From Neckera pumila (lineage: Eukaryota; Streptophyta; Bryopsida; Hypnales; Neckeraceae), in NCBI GenBank assembly GCA_963969595.1, contig OZ018411.1:2978501-3042500 (forward strand): DNA of 64,000 bases, read 5' to 3'. The translations under genes and the position numbers were made by a program. Within the stretch, counting starts at the first letter, position 1. The number at the start of each line of letters is the position of its first letter. The notes under the pieces were generated by a model. The model ran no database searches. It was not told the DNA's origin and saw nothing but the letters and a program-made list of their open reading frames with translations. Of this stretch, positions 47,203 through 58,173 are shown piece after piece.

Positions 47203-48134
47203 TTAACCCGTAAAGGTCAGAGACTATGTTTTCACCAAAAGCACTCCAAAACTGTCATTTCTAATACAAGTATCAAATTTCAGAAAAAAAACATTTTTGG
47301 ACACATTTAACCGTAGGATCTTGTAGTAAACTTGTTTTAGAATATGCAGAAAAAATTTCAGAATTTTCCACCTTGTAGATTGCAAGATATTAGTATTTGA
47401 ATTGACAAAACCCCTTTTTTTGACCCTGCGGAAATCCGGGCAGCTGCACTTCACAAGGTCACATGTAAATGAAAAAATGTCCAAAATGGTGGTTACTCCT
47501 TGGATTCACTCTTCAAAGCAAGTTGGATACATGCTTGAAAAAATTCAAATCAATTGGAATTGTACAACATACAAGAAAAAAATAGGTTGTAGAAAAAAGT
47601 AGAGAATGATTCAAAACACGAAACTGTTGAGAATTTAATTATGGAATAAAAAAATTTCAATCCCAACGGTTGTAATGTTGCAATAACAATATACATCCTA
47701 GGTTTTTATTTTTTTCAAAAAATATTAAAAATTGAATTAAATAAAAGACTTCTAAGTTTATTTTAGAGAAGGGAATCCATAACTGCCCACAAACTAGAAC
47801 ACCTTATAATTTTTATCTCATATACCAAAATGGAATAATTCAAAGCTTTACGCGTATATATAAATCTAAAGAACCAATTTCAAAATTTTTTTTTTTAAAA
47901 AGTCATTTTTCAAAAAAAATTTGAACTGCCCGCCAACCGTTGAAAATGACATATCATCCAATAACTTTTTAACCATGTAGTCAAAAGTTTTGAAAATTGT
48001 TGGGCCTTAAAGCTACTCCTCAGGCACACGTTGTGTGAAATTTTCAAAGAACAAAAATAAAATTTCCATTCGTAGTGAGCTGCCCAAAATCGCTATGTTG
48101 CCAAAAAAACGCCGTTTGGTCCTTTAGGGGTTAA
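47203..48134. mobile_element. TTAA-type TIR element, 932 bp
   Basis: The left end is TTAACCCGTAAAGGTC and the right end GGTCCTTTAGGGGTTAA. It is co-linear with the 927-bp copy at 57247. It lies between the two halves of the direct duplication 46705/48775. Non-coding. Confidence 0.75.
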
Positions 48135-48228
48135 AGCTGGGGACTCCCACTTCTTGCGGAAGCAAAACGAACCTCCAGCGTTGGCTACATTTGTTATGGA
48201 CAATGTTGATTAAACCTACACAAAATAG

Positions 48229-48695
48229 TGAAATTAGGTTGCCCCACACTAAATTCTCAACAGTTCACACTATAGAAATATTTACTGCTTTTGTACAATG
48301 ATGCATAACATTCTTAACCGGCTCCTGAACCTCCCCCCAACTGGAGGGATAATTCTCCCCTAGATGCCTGGGGAGAGACTTGAGTTATAATGCTTAGAGT
48401 ACCATTAGTCAAACAGAGCATTCAGTCTCTGCATTGTTAGAGATAATGCGCTTTGGAGGATGTTATTGGTTGCAGCGGCTTCCCATTTTGGGGGGAGCAA
48501 AAGGCCCCCCCAGCGAGTGTTAATAATGTTATGTGCATTCAATTGAGAGCCATGTGTATAGCATAGATTTGTGCACCAGTTCAAGGCTTGGTTCAGAGAG
48601 TGGCATGCGCCTCAATGTGGATCAAGCATTGATCCATGAGGTAAGTTATCTCCGGTAAAGCAACCTAATTGACAAGGCAACCTAATTTCACTGAT
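48229..48695. repeat. Unit bounded by a perfect 17-bp inverted repeat
   Basis: AGTGAAATTAGGTTGCC at 48229-48245 is the exact reverse complement of GGCAACCTAATTTCACT at 48679-48695. The interior contains a GGGGGG...CCCCCC foldback near 48490. Could be a small DNA element. No target duplication was recognised. Confidence 0.6.
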
Positions 48696-48774
48696 TTGTG
48701 TACTTTACTTCAATCGGATATTAACTCGTGCTATCCAACTTTATCTGACAATGGTTCCAATGGCAATCCATACA

Positions 48775-49330
48775 GAACATATCTGGAGCTGCACCGACTA
48801 ATCAATTTCTCAAACACAAAATACAGAGCAAATTTTACCCTGCGGAACAGGTGCAAGCACTTGGAATTCTCACATGTCAACTTCCGATGCTCGATTTTGC
48901 AAACAATTTTCCTACCTTCGCTATATCCGAACTGTCGAATCATTCTTTTGCACACACCGTTCGTACGCAGAAGTTTCATCAGATGTTCTGTCTACAAAAC
49001 GATAATTCATCGGTTCTCTTAAATTAAATTCGAATCTATTATTTTCCAGCTGGTATTGCGTGCACAATATTCACATAATGGAGTATTCAATCTTTTTCCA
49101 GGAACACTTAAATCGTAAATATTGGAAGATTTAACAGTTATGCAAAAAATATGGTAATATGAAATTTCTGCTCTGCTCCAGCGAATTAAACCACTCAGCA
49201 ATGATCGAGACTCTGTTTCAACTGCACTGCGAGAAACCTACCCAATTTGACATTACAGAGTAGCGCAGTCAATACCATACATATTCTTTCAAATCGTCAA
49301 ATTGTGGAGATAAGATGATACACAAATCAT
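48775..49330 (+). repeat. Direct duplication, copy 2
   Basis: The partner of 46705-47150, lying upstream of the 3' end of the LEA-like gene. Confidence 0.7.
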
Positions 49331-49755
49331 TCACAAAGCATCTGAAACTTTTAGCTAACACACATCCACAGATCATTTGCTTTAGTTGACCAAGAGAAAA
49401 TTTAAGTTCGCAAATACAATCGCTATTCCCAACGAAGATGGAATGCTAGATTTCAAGGCACGCAAAAATCCGACCTAGACTGCCACGCTGCTAATTGATA
49501 GAATCGACTCCAACAAGCAGAACACGACAACAGCAAGCGAATCCATGAATGCGAGAATACATTCGTCCATGACAAAAAGTTCGTAGCTAGAAAGCAACAA
49601 GTAGGCTCTGGCGAGCTTCTGTATTTCTTTCAATACCTGCTATACAGTATGCAGAAATGTACAAAATTCTAGGTCGGCAGTAAGCGCCCCCTTTTTCGGG
49701 AAAGAAAAAACACACAAAGGCAGAGCCATGACCGCCATTCAATCAAACTCCAAAT

Positions 49756-50196
49756 TTACTGGTTGGGGGTGATGGCATCCTTCGCTTGGTTATAGGCGCC
49801 GCCAACAGCGTCCTTGGCTTGGTTGAGAATGTTGCCTGTCCCATCCTTAGCCTCCCCAGCCTTGGCTTGCGCAGCCCCGGCCGCGTCACCAGCTCCCCTC
49901 TTGGCCTCGTTGGCCTTGTCTCCAACTGCTCCCGCTGCGCCCTGCGCCTTGCTCTGCGTGGTGCCCGCAGCATCCTGTCGCACAATTCACTCAGAGGTCA
50001 GTTTCTAGTATTGTAGAAGCGCAAAACAATTACGGAGTACTAAACAACCGAAATGAATCTACTTCATCTGAAAGTGTCTCTTCTTCATACTAACCTTGGT
50101 GGCCTGGTGAGCTTCTCCGGCCTTCTGCTGGCCGAATCCCTTGGCCTCGTCGGCCTTCTGGCCGGCTGTGTCCTTGGAGCCTCCAAAGTTCGACAT
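49756..50196 (-). CDS. Small LEA/KIN-like stress protein, 2 exons
   Basis: Exon 1 (50196-50095) and exon 2 (49974-49756) join at a phase-0 GT-AG intron to 106 residues. The protein is rich in Ala, Lys, Gly, Gln and Glu/Asp, lacks Cys, Trp and any signal or membrane segment, and repeats AGEAK/QAKDA-type 11-mer-like units (GQQKAGEAHQ, AQAKAGEAKDG, NQAKDAVGGAYNQAKDA). This is the pattern of small group-3 LEA and KIN/COR6.6-type proteins, which are unstructured in solution and become helical on drying. They are thought to protect membranes and proteins during desiccation or cold. A CACGTG box 155 bp upstream fits ABA control. All splice sites and the frame are intact. The exact LEA subfamily is uncertain. 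Confidence 0.85.
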
Positions 50197-50349
50197 GGTT
50201 CACTAGAAAAAGAACGAAACGAAACTGACGTTTGAATGGAAGAACGAAGGTGAAAATTGATCAAAATGCACTTGAAGAAAAATTGCGAAAGAGCGGATGG
50301 GATGAGAGACGCTGGGTCGAGCGGTGTTCTTATGGAAGAGAAGGACCGG

Positions 50350-50355
50350 CACGTG
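50350..50355 (-). promoter_or_regulatory. ABRE/G-box (CACGTG) upstream of the LEA-like gene
   Basis: On the minus strand the context is TCCACGTGCC, matching the ACGTGG/C core bound by ABF/AREB bZIP factors. It lies about 155 bp upstream of the start codon at 50196. A second ACGT core is near 50684. No clear TATA box was seen. Confidence 0.55.
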
Positions 50356-50689
50356 GAGAACCGTGAGGGAGCCACTTGGCGCAAGAGGTGGGACAGACAC
50401 TTGGCTTGCATAGCGAAGCCAAGAGCGGTCTCGGATGAGGTTGTCGCATCATCAATTTCTCTGAGCGCACGATTCCTGGTGTACATCAGACGAAGATGGT
50501 TGTCACTTAGAGTGGGTTGTGCGGTGACCAGTGGGAGAGTCTGCGTTCTGGCAGTTTGAGGCTGTCACTACAGTGCCGGGATCAAGGGCTTGGATTCTCT
50601 GGATGAGGGAGCTGACTCAACTGGCTCTCACGCTCCGATCCGATCCAATGCACGCCCCGGCCTCACCGACCTCACACGAGATGCACGTA

Positions 50690-53580
50690 ATGAAGTGAAG
50701 AGAGTGTGCCCAAGGAGGAACTTCTCGATTCGGCGAGCAAACCAGAAAAAAAGCAAAATCTTGTGAGATTAATGGAGAAGCCCACGAATCAACTTGGCAA
50801 AGAAGCAGTAACAGGCGCGAACCCTGGAATGATGACATTCGGATTAACTCCTTCCTGCCCAGGCAACTACAGTAGTCAGATCGGAGCGGCCACATCGATA
50901 TGGAAACAGATCATTTCAGGAGCTTCCAGGAAGGTTACTCAATATGTACCAGTCGAAGGAAGAAATGTGTTTCTGAAAGGTAATATGTTCCAAAATTGAA
51001 GAAGGGTCTCCACTGGGGTTGAAAACGTAACGTTTGATGATAGTGTGGAAAGCGTAAATTCAAGAGCGTTCCGATGATGTAGCACCAGAATCAGTGACGA
51101 ACGTTGCTTGTGTTCATTGCAACCTAAATAAAATTGGACAGAAGAAAAAGCCTCCGTATGACCCGCTCAAAACAACTTTAGAAGAACAAGAGGTTGAAAA
51201 ACAAAGGTATGTTCACACCCGGTGTTTGAGGGGAAACTTGGAATGTGAATCTGGTCCAGAAGTAGGTCTACATTCATTCCTCAGACCCACAGTAACAACA
51301 CCAAGTGCAAACCTACCTTTTATGGGTAAATGCATGCTGCATGTCTTTACACTTCATGATACTGTAGATCTCCCCAACGTACAAGCAGCTTAGGTTTGAT
51401 TCAGCTAGACCGACCTACGAGGCCGGTTACATAGCAAAGGGTTGTCTATCACAGTCAACCCCAACAGGACAAGGATTTCAAGGTTTTAAAGAACCTACTT
51501 GGTGTTTCATATTTTGACAGGGCTAAAATTCATAATTATCACCAGAGTCAATGAAGAGCATTGCATGTGTTGGTCCAAATTAAATGAAGCATGTTTCCTA
51601 TTTCGGGCGTCCTTGGTGCTTTACAGGTTAATGACTTTACCTGGCCGGCAGGAAGGCCCATCTATTCCCGGTCCTTTTGGTATGTTTCATGAACTAAGCT
51701 CGTCTTGTATGTTACAAAAAAAACAGCTCTCAGACATGCACAAACCTATGCCAACAATGGGGAGGACTGCAGACAAAGCTCTGACTAAACCTTTAGTTTC
51801 AGTGTATATAACAAGCAGCATACAGAGTTCCACTATTTCTAAACCAAGCACTGGAGTAAGTGAGCTTACAGCTGCAACGAAGGGCCATGTTGTTAGCTCT
51901 CAACCAGTTCGCAGATCGTTGGATAGTGCTCACCGACAAACCAATCTCTGTTTCGGAATTCTACAGCCTGGATATCAACGCTTCATCACCGGTTCAGAGA
52001 TCGATATAACATAGCGATAGTACTAGACACTAAGCTACAGTAGTACTTCATGCTAATGTTCGCGTATGGTGCCATCGAAGCTCCTCTTCAAAAGTGGCCA
52101 GAATCGTTAGAAAACAGAAACACAACCCCCGTCTGGAAGGCCTTGCCATAACCTCTAAATGCTTACGAAACTGACATTTACTAAATATACGACCTTTGAT
52201 GTCTGAATGACGATGATAAGCATGATGATCAGAATTTATCCATACTGTTGAACTTGAAAGAAGAAAAATTAGAAACCTTTGTTGAATTGCTTTAGAAGCA
52301 TTTCACTTTGAAAACTCACCAAAAATGCAATTCGTACTTTGAACATTTTGATATGATACCCTAAATTTTGAGGCTATCGACATGGTATAAGAAGTCCACG
52401 AAAATTCTTATTTAATGTGTTCTAAGAATTGTAATTCTGAAGAATTACAAGTTACCATTTCGTAACGAGGGTCCAACTGGCGGCGACACCACAACACGAT
52501 TGTCCGTGCTTGGCTTGAATGTCAGATGAAACTGCATGGTGAATTCCTCAGTCAAGAATAACGGTTCTCGCATAATTTTAATGTGTCGGTGTTACACCAC
52601 AACGCAACGTCTAACAGTCGCTCCATTGCTCAAAAGTAAAGATGAAACGTCTATTGGAGTGAACTGAAATGAATTTTACTGTCCAGCAAGAAATATTGAT
52701 TACTGTAAATCGACACCTAACTTCAGATGCACCTCTGAACTTTCAATGTTAATATCCAAAATAACACTGGAAGAAACAGATAGATCACCTGAAACAGAAC
52801 CACTCCAAGAGAACCGGCTGCAAAGACTGGTTCCAGAGTATTGTTGATTGCTGGCCATGCCCAGACTTCATCCCTCATCTCCCGCAGGTTCAAGCAATAT
52901 ATTCAATACGATGTGCGAACGATTCAAATTCAAACACATCCAATGAGGAGAAAATCATATCGTTGAGCTAATGTAGCAAGAAACGATCAAAAGTCCGCAA
53001 GCAAATTCAACCGCTGAAATCTGCTCATTGGATTCAAATGCTTTTAAACTATCATTGAAATTGCCTAAACACGTTGACACAAACCTCGACATACACAGTA
53101 AGAGTAATTGGTCGATCCAGGCAAGGTGATGGAAGTACTGGATGCCTGTTTATAAGGCTGGAGAGCTTTACGTAATATATCATCACCTCCAGCAAAAGAT
53201 AACTCCGTTTTGCCTGTTTATTTCTGGGAATTGCTGTGATGGGACACTGCAAAGAAACAGAAAAACATGAAGACTTCTAAACCACTAACTCCACCTCACT
53301 GAATCTTACAAGCTTAACCCCCACAGGACGTTTTAAAATGACCAATTTGATTGATCATATTGTGAAAAATAAAACTCAAATGGGGACGAAACTTGTATCA
53401 CCAGAATCAGTGAAGAACATTGCATGTGTTGATCAATAAATAAATAAACATGGAGAACAGTTAAGAACCTGCTACTAGAAGATGACAACCTTACAACAGT
53501 TAGTCCAGTTTGAATTGTTCAATAGAAACACCAATGATGTATTGGGAACTGAAAACAGTTACAGAATCTTCTACCTTCTG
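50690..53580 (-). pseudogene. Truncated, broken copy of the DUF72 gene
   Basis: The minus strand matches the DUF72 gene from its intron 3 to exon 9. Exons 4-8 equivalents lie near 53240-53195, 52880-52790, 52535-52457, 51966-51870 and 51707-51641, and the exon 9 start is near 50730. Lesions are everywhere: exon 9 acceptor AG changed to CG, exon 8 with one added base and a TAG in place of a Gln codon, exon 7 with an added base after EHY, and exon 6 with an 8-bp loss. Exon 5 has an insertion and its ATTAG acceptor altered to ATGAG. Exons 1-3, 10 and 11 are absent. Introns are still recognisable, so it arose by DNA duplication rather than retroposition. It cannot encode a working protein. Confidence 0.88.
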
Positions 53581-53994
53581 AGTAGGAATGTGGCCCCAAT
53601 TAGGTCTTAAGAGAGAGAAGAACTCCCGAACCATTTGATTGGGTTGGCGTAAATTAAAAGTCTGTTCATATTGTATCACACATGATGTTTTAGTAAGACA
53701 TTTAGCATGAGTGACTCCAATATTACACACGTCCATTAGAAGGGAGACTTTATGAGTCTGAAAAAGATTAGAGAGAAAGATTTTTAAATGTTGATAAACT
53801 TTTAGGAGACAAGTTGCAAATTTTTTAGAAAATTATTTATCCATCGAGAACTTTTATGTCTTCAGAGTGGGCATGTGTAAAATACTGCATTTGGTAAATG
53901 TTAGGGTGGATTCAGCAAAATTGATAAAGGTTAGTTGTTTTCTAGTTTACATTTACGTAAGTGGAGTATTTGATTGCGATGTTATTGATAATGT

Positions 53995-54808
53995 TTAACC
54001 CCTAAAGGACCGCGGCTATTTTTCTGCCAAAATCACTCAAAATTGTCATTTGTATAGCAAAGAGTAAAAAAACTAAAAATTGGATGTTCAAAAAACTAGT
54101 ATGAGAATGTGTGGAAAAAATTTCAAAATTATTGACTGCAAAAATTGCAAGACATCTGCGTTTAAAGAGAAAACAAATAGTTTTTCAACACATTGCAGGA
54201 TTGGATTATTTGACTTTGAACCTTCTTAACTTTGACTTTTTGCGCTATAGACTTTTGAGCTTTAAATCTTTATGGTGGAGAGCTGAATTGAGAGTTGAGG
54301 AAAAAAAAATTCACAAACACTTAATTTTTATTCTTTAAAAAATTATTAAGTAGAAGTAGATACAAGATAGAAGGAAACTCTATATTATTAATATCTCTAA
54401 GATGGAATTAAAACGCCCTAATCCCAATGGTGAGAGTGTTTTAGCAAGGAAAATAAACTATGTGGAATTTTTATTTTTTTTAAATTGTATTTAGAAATGA
54501 ATCCTATAAATCATTTTTTTAAGAAGATGCTTTAATTGTTCAAAAAATAAGATTGTTCATAATTTTCTCATAACAGATCCAAATGGAATGAATCAAAGCT
54601 TTCCATATAGACAAAAATATAATCTATTTGTTCATTTAGAATCAAAGCTTTCCATATAGAAAAAAAAATTCTATGGACAATGGTCCTTTAGAAGTTCATG
54701 TTTGCTACCCCTTCTCTTCTATTTTGAGCTTATTTGAGCATAACTTTTGTTCCCAAGCACCAATTGAAAGAAAATTCAAATAATGGACAATGGTCCTTTA
54801 GGGGTTAA
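53995..54808. mobile_element. TTAA-type TIR element, 814 bp
   Basis: The left end TTAACCCCTAAAGGACC and right end GGTCCTTTAGGGGTTAA are perfect inverted copies over 17 bp. This is the cleanest copy of the subfamily that includes 2808-5603. Non-coding. Confidence 0.8.
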
Positions 54809-55090
54809 TGTATTTGCGATTGCAATTTTGGGTGAATTTTAGCGTTGTTTGTACTGCTTCCAAAGTTGCAATATGACTATGTGCACCTGTATTGAGGACA
54901 ATCAAAGGGGGTGTACTCCATCCTTTATTTCGGGTGTTAATATGAATTAGTACTTGATATTTAGTAATTTTGAGTCTATTAATATTGGTGAAACATGGTC
55001 TTTGCAGCATGTAAATTTATAAACTAAGTTTTCTGATTTTGTGATAGATTGAGTGGAGGTTAGTGTTGGTATTGTGTATTATGGGGGGCT

Positions 55091-55142
55091 GTCTTTTGAG
55101 TGGATAGTGAGGGACAGCTCCCTCACCATCCACTCAAAAGAC
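55091..55142. other. Long near-perfect hairpin
   Basis: GTCTTTTGAGTGGATAGTGA plus GGGA pairs with the right arm TCCCTCACCATCCACTCAAA plus AGAC: 24-nt arms, one mismatch, 4-nt loop. Flanking GGGGGG on the left and CCCCCCCC on the right could extend the stem. Confidence 0.85.
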
Positions 55143-55145
55143 CTT

Positions 55146-55274
55146 CACCCCCCCCCAAAAAAAGATTTATTTTTTAATTTTTAATTTATTTAACCCCCCC
55201 CCCCCAACCCCCCCAAAATATTTCAAATTCATTTTCTTCAGAACCTCCCCCCTCCCCCCTCCCCCCTCCCCCCC
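55146..55274. repeat. C-homopolymer and (CCCCCCT)n tract
   Basis: Several runs of 7-11 C residues and a CCTCCCCCCTCCCCCC stretch on the plus strand. The minus strand would form G-quadruplexes and the plus strand i-motifs. Assembly length is unreliable here. Confidence 0.85.
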
Positions 55275-55290
55275 GCTTTGTAATTTTCAA

Positions 55291-55320
55291 TCCCATATTG
55301 ATCTCACAATCAATATGGGA
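55291..55320. other. Short perfect hairpin
   Basis: TCCCATATTGAT (55291-55302) and ATCAATATGGGA (55309-55320) are perfect 12-bp arms with a 6-nt loop. Confidence 0.85.
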
Positions 55321-55339
55321 TAACTCAGTGTTTCCCAAG

Positions 55340-55470
55340 TATCCATATCCGTATGCAATCCGTAGCTAATATCCGTATTTGTATCCATATATATGTATTT
55401 GTAGTTGTATATTATATCCGTATGTGTATCCGTATGTGTATCCGTATGCGTATGCGTATCCATATGCGTA
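55340..55470. repeat. ATCCGTATGTGT-type minisatellite
   Basis: Six- and twelve-base variants of TATCCGTATGTG, TATCCATATG and TATGCG follow one another for about 130 bp. It lies between the C-rich hairpin region and a G-rich tract, all within 500 bp. Confidence 0.8.
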
Positions 55471-55859
55471 TCAAAGTTTTTTTTATCAATGGTGGTGGGG
55501 TGGTTTGTAATTTAAAAAAAAAAAAAAATCAACGGCTCTTGTTTTTTAGGAGGGAGGGGGGCAACTAATTAGGTGTTCCTGTAAACACAATAGATAGTGT
55601 ATTTGATATGCATAGGGTTTATGGACATAATTATGCATCACAACTGCAATTGTTTAAGGATTGGCATATGTAAAGGTATATCCAAAGTGAATTATTTGAT
55701 CTAGCAATTTTTTTCAAATATGCCAATGTTCATTAAAGTGTAGCACCAAAATTTGTGATAGCTAGGAGTAATTTATATACCTCTTGATGGACTTGTTATG
55801 TCTATTTATGTACAAATTTTTTATCTAAGTTTATTATTCACTAATAAAAGTAGAACACA

Positions 55860-56097
55860 TATCCATTTGTCTCTAGTTGATTTAAGTTGCATAATGTACT
55901 AGTGATGTTTTGGAATTCTTGAAATTAGAATAAGTATTTTGAACATTTTCCATATGTTGAGCGTATGAAAACTGAAGAAGATATGTGATTTGTTATTTGA
56001 TACTAGCGATTGGCGCTTGCTTTGCTATGCATTAAATATATTACTTTCATCAATTTTTCATGTGATAGAATGCAGATAAACAAAGTATGTATAATCT
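55860..56097. other. AT-rich spacer
   Basis: Nothing recognised between the minisatellite region and the next TTAA-type element. Confidence 0.4.
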
Positions 56098-56730
56098 TTA
56101 ACCCCTAAATGCCCAAACACCACATCTTGGTGTTTCAAAAACTTCGAAGTTTAGTGAAATCCAACCAAATTGCTATTATTAATAGTTTATATTTTTGGAA
56201 GATTTTTCTTGGAGTCTAGTTTTAGGATCAAAAAGTTGATCTTAAAAATGAAGGATTGTGATTTTTTTATTCATGTATGATTGCAAGGATACCCATTGCA
56301 ATCTTGACTTCCTGTACTTGGATATGAGCCTCAAATATACTAGATCTTGGAGAAAAAATCACATTAGAAATTCATTTAAAAAAAATTGTAGAATAGATTT
56401 TGGAAAAACGTAAATTGATTGGAATTGTGCATGCTAGGATCTATAACCTCATATTTTTTTAGTGACTAACTTTTTAGAGTTAGACATGTGAAAAGAGAAC
56501 TGAAAATTTTTCATAGTTTAACACCCTTATGGTCAAACATTATAATCTTTCAATCTATAAGTGATATTGTTATGTTTTCTTTTCTTATGTCATCTCTAAC
56601 ATGTCTAGTTTGAATTTGTATGGTTACATTTCAAAAAAAATTGTTACAACTTATGAAAATGTTGACTTTTTGTTCAATTTAGAGCAAATTTTAAGTAGCT
56701 TCAACCAGGCCTTGGGCATTTAGGGGTTAA
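56098..56730. mobile_element. TTAA-type TIR element, 633 bp
   Basis: The left end TTAACCCCTAAATGCCCAA and right end TTGGGCATTTAGGGGTTAA are perfect inverted copies over 18-19 bp. The 244-bp unit at 29520 shares these ends and parts of the interior, as a deletion derivative would. Confidence 0.82.
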
Positions 56731-57246
56731 ATGAAAATATTGACATCCTCATGCAATATTCTTTGAAAAAATTTATATAGTGCAATATAAAGTAATTAAA
56801 GAAAATCTTTATATCCTAATTTTTACAGAATAACCTTTACAGAAATGAAAACATTGCAATAAGAATAAATTAATCAAGTGAACAATGCAAGTAGAATCTT
56901 CACATTTGAATATGTAGAGCAACGCTAGCGGTTGGTGCTTCCTTATTCTTTAATATTACATTTTAAAAAGACATGGAATTTATCTATAGTTTTATTGTCT
57001 GAAAAGTTTTTTTGAAATTTTTTTAGAAGTATCCATTTGATTTTCAAATGTTTCATGAAAAGAGTACATAATATATAGTAGAAAGTATCCTATGGCTATT
57101 ACAAAAGCAATTGAATTTCTATAATATTATTCAAAAATTGATATGTGATATTATAGAGGGAGTTATGATTTTAGTAGTATGATAAGTGGATTTTCCATAG
57201 GTTGTTGGGTAATTTGTAGTGGATGTATCAATTTACTATCCATTTA

Positions 57247-58173
57247 TTAACCCCTAAAGTTCCTTGACTATGATTTCACCAAAAATGTTCAAAAATTGTC
57301 ATTTTTAGTACAAGTATCAAATTTCTAAAGAAAACTTTTTTTGACACATGTAATCATAGGATCTTGTAGTATGCTGACTTAAGAACATGTGGTAAAAATT
57401 TCAGAAATTTCCATTGCATAGATTGCAAGATACAAGCATTCAAATTCACTAAAATCATGTTTTGGCCGTGCAAAAAACAAGGCAGTTGCACTTCACAAGC
57501 TCAGTTTTCTATAAAAAAAAATGTCCAAAATGATTGTTCTTCTTTGGATTCTTTTATTTAGACAAGTAGGCCACATGCCTGAAAATTTTCACATCATTTA
57601 GAGTTATACAACATATAGGAAAAAAATAATAAGTAGAGAGTAGTAGAGAATGATTCAAAATACAAAATTGTTACGAATTTAATTTTGGAAGTGAAAAATC
57701 CCAATGATTGCAATGTTGTAATAAACAATCTACATCCTATGATTTTATTTTTTTCAAATAATATTGAAAATTGAGTAAGTTAAAGGACTTCAAAGTTTAT
57801 TTTAGAATTGAGAATCTATAACTGCCCGCACACAAAAAATCCTCATAAGTTTTGACTTATTGATCAAAAGGGGATGATTCAAAGCTTTTCCCATACCTAT
57901 AACTCTAGAAAACCAATTTCAAATTTTTGTTTTTGAAAAAAGTGATTTCTTCTAATGTGCCCGGACTGCCCAAGTTGATAAACAAACTACATATCATGTA
58001 ATAACTTTTGACTAATATTTCTAAATGTCATGAAATTTAATGCATTTGAAAGATATTCCTTGTCCCCACCTTCTATTTAAATAATGGCCAAAAATATAGA
58101 AATCTCTAATCACATGTATCTACCCAAAATATCTATGTAGCCAAAAATTGCATGTGGGTCCTTTAGGAGTTAA
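57247..58173. mobile_element. TTAA-type TIR element, 927 bp
   Basis: The left end is TTAACCCCTAAAGTTCC and the right end GGGTCCTTTAGGAGTTAA. It is co-linear with 47203-48134 across its length. Non-coding. Confidence 0.75.
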
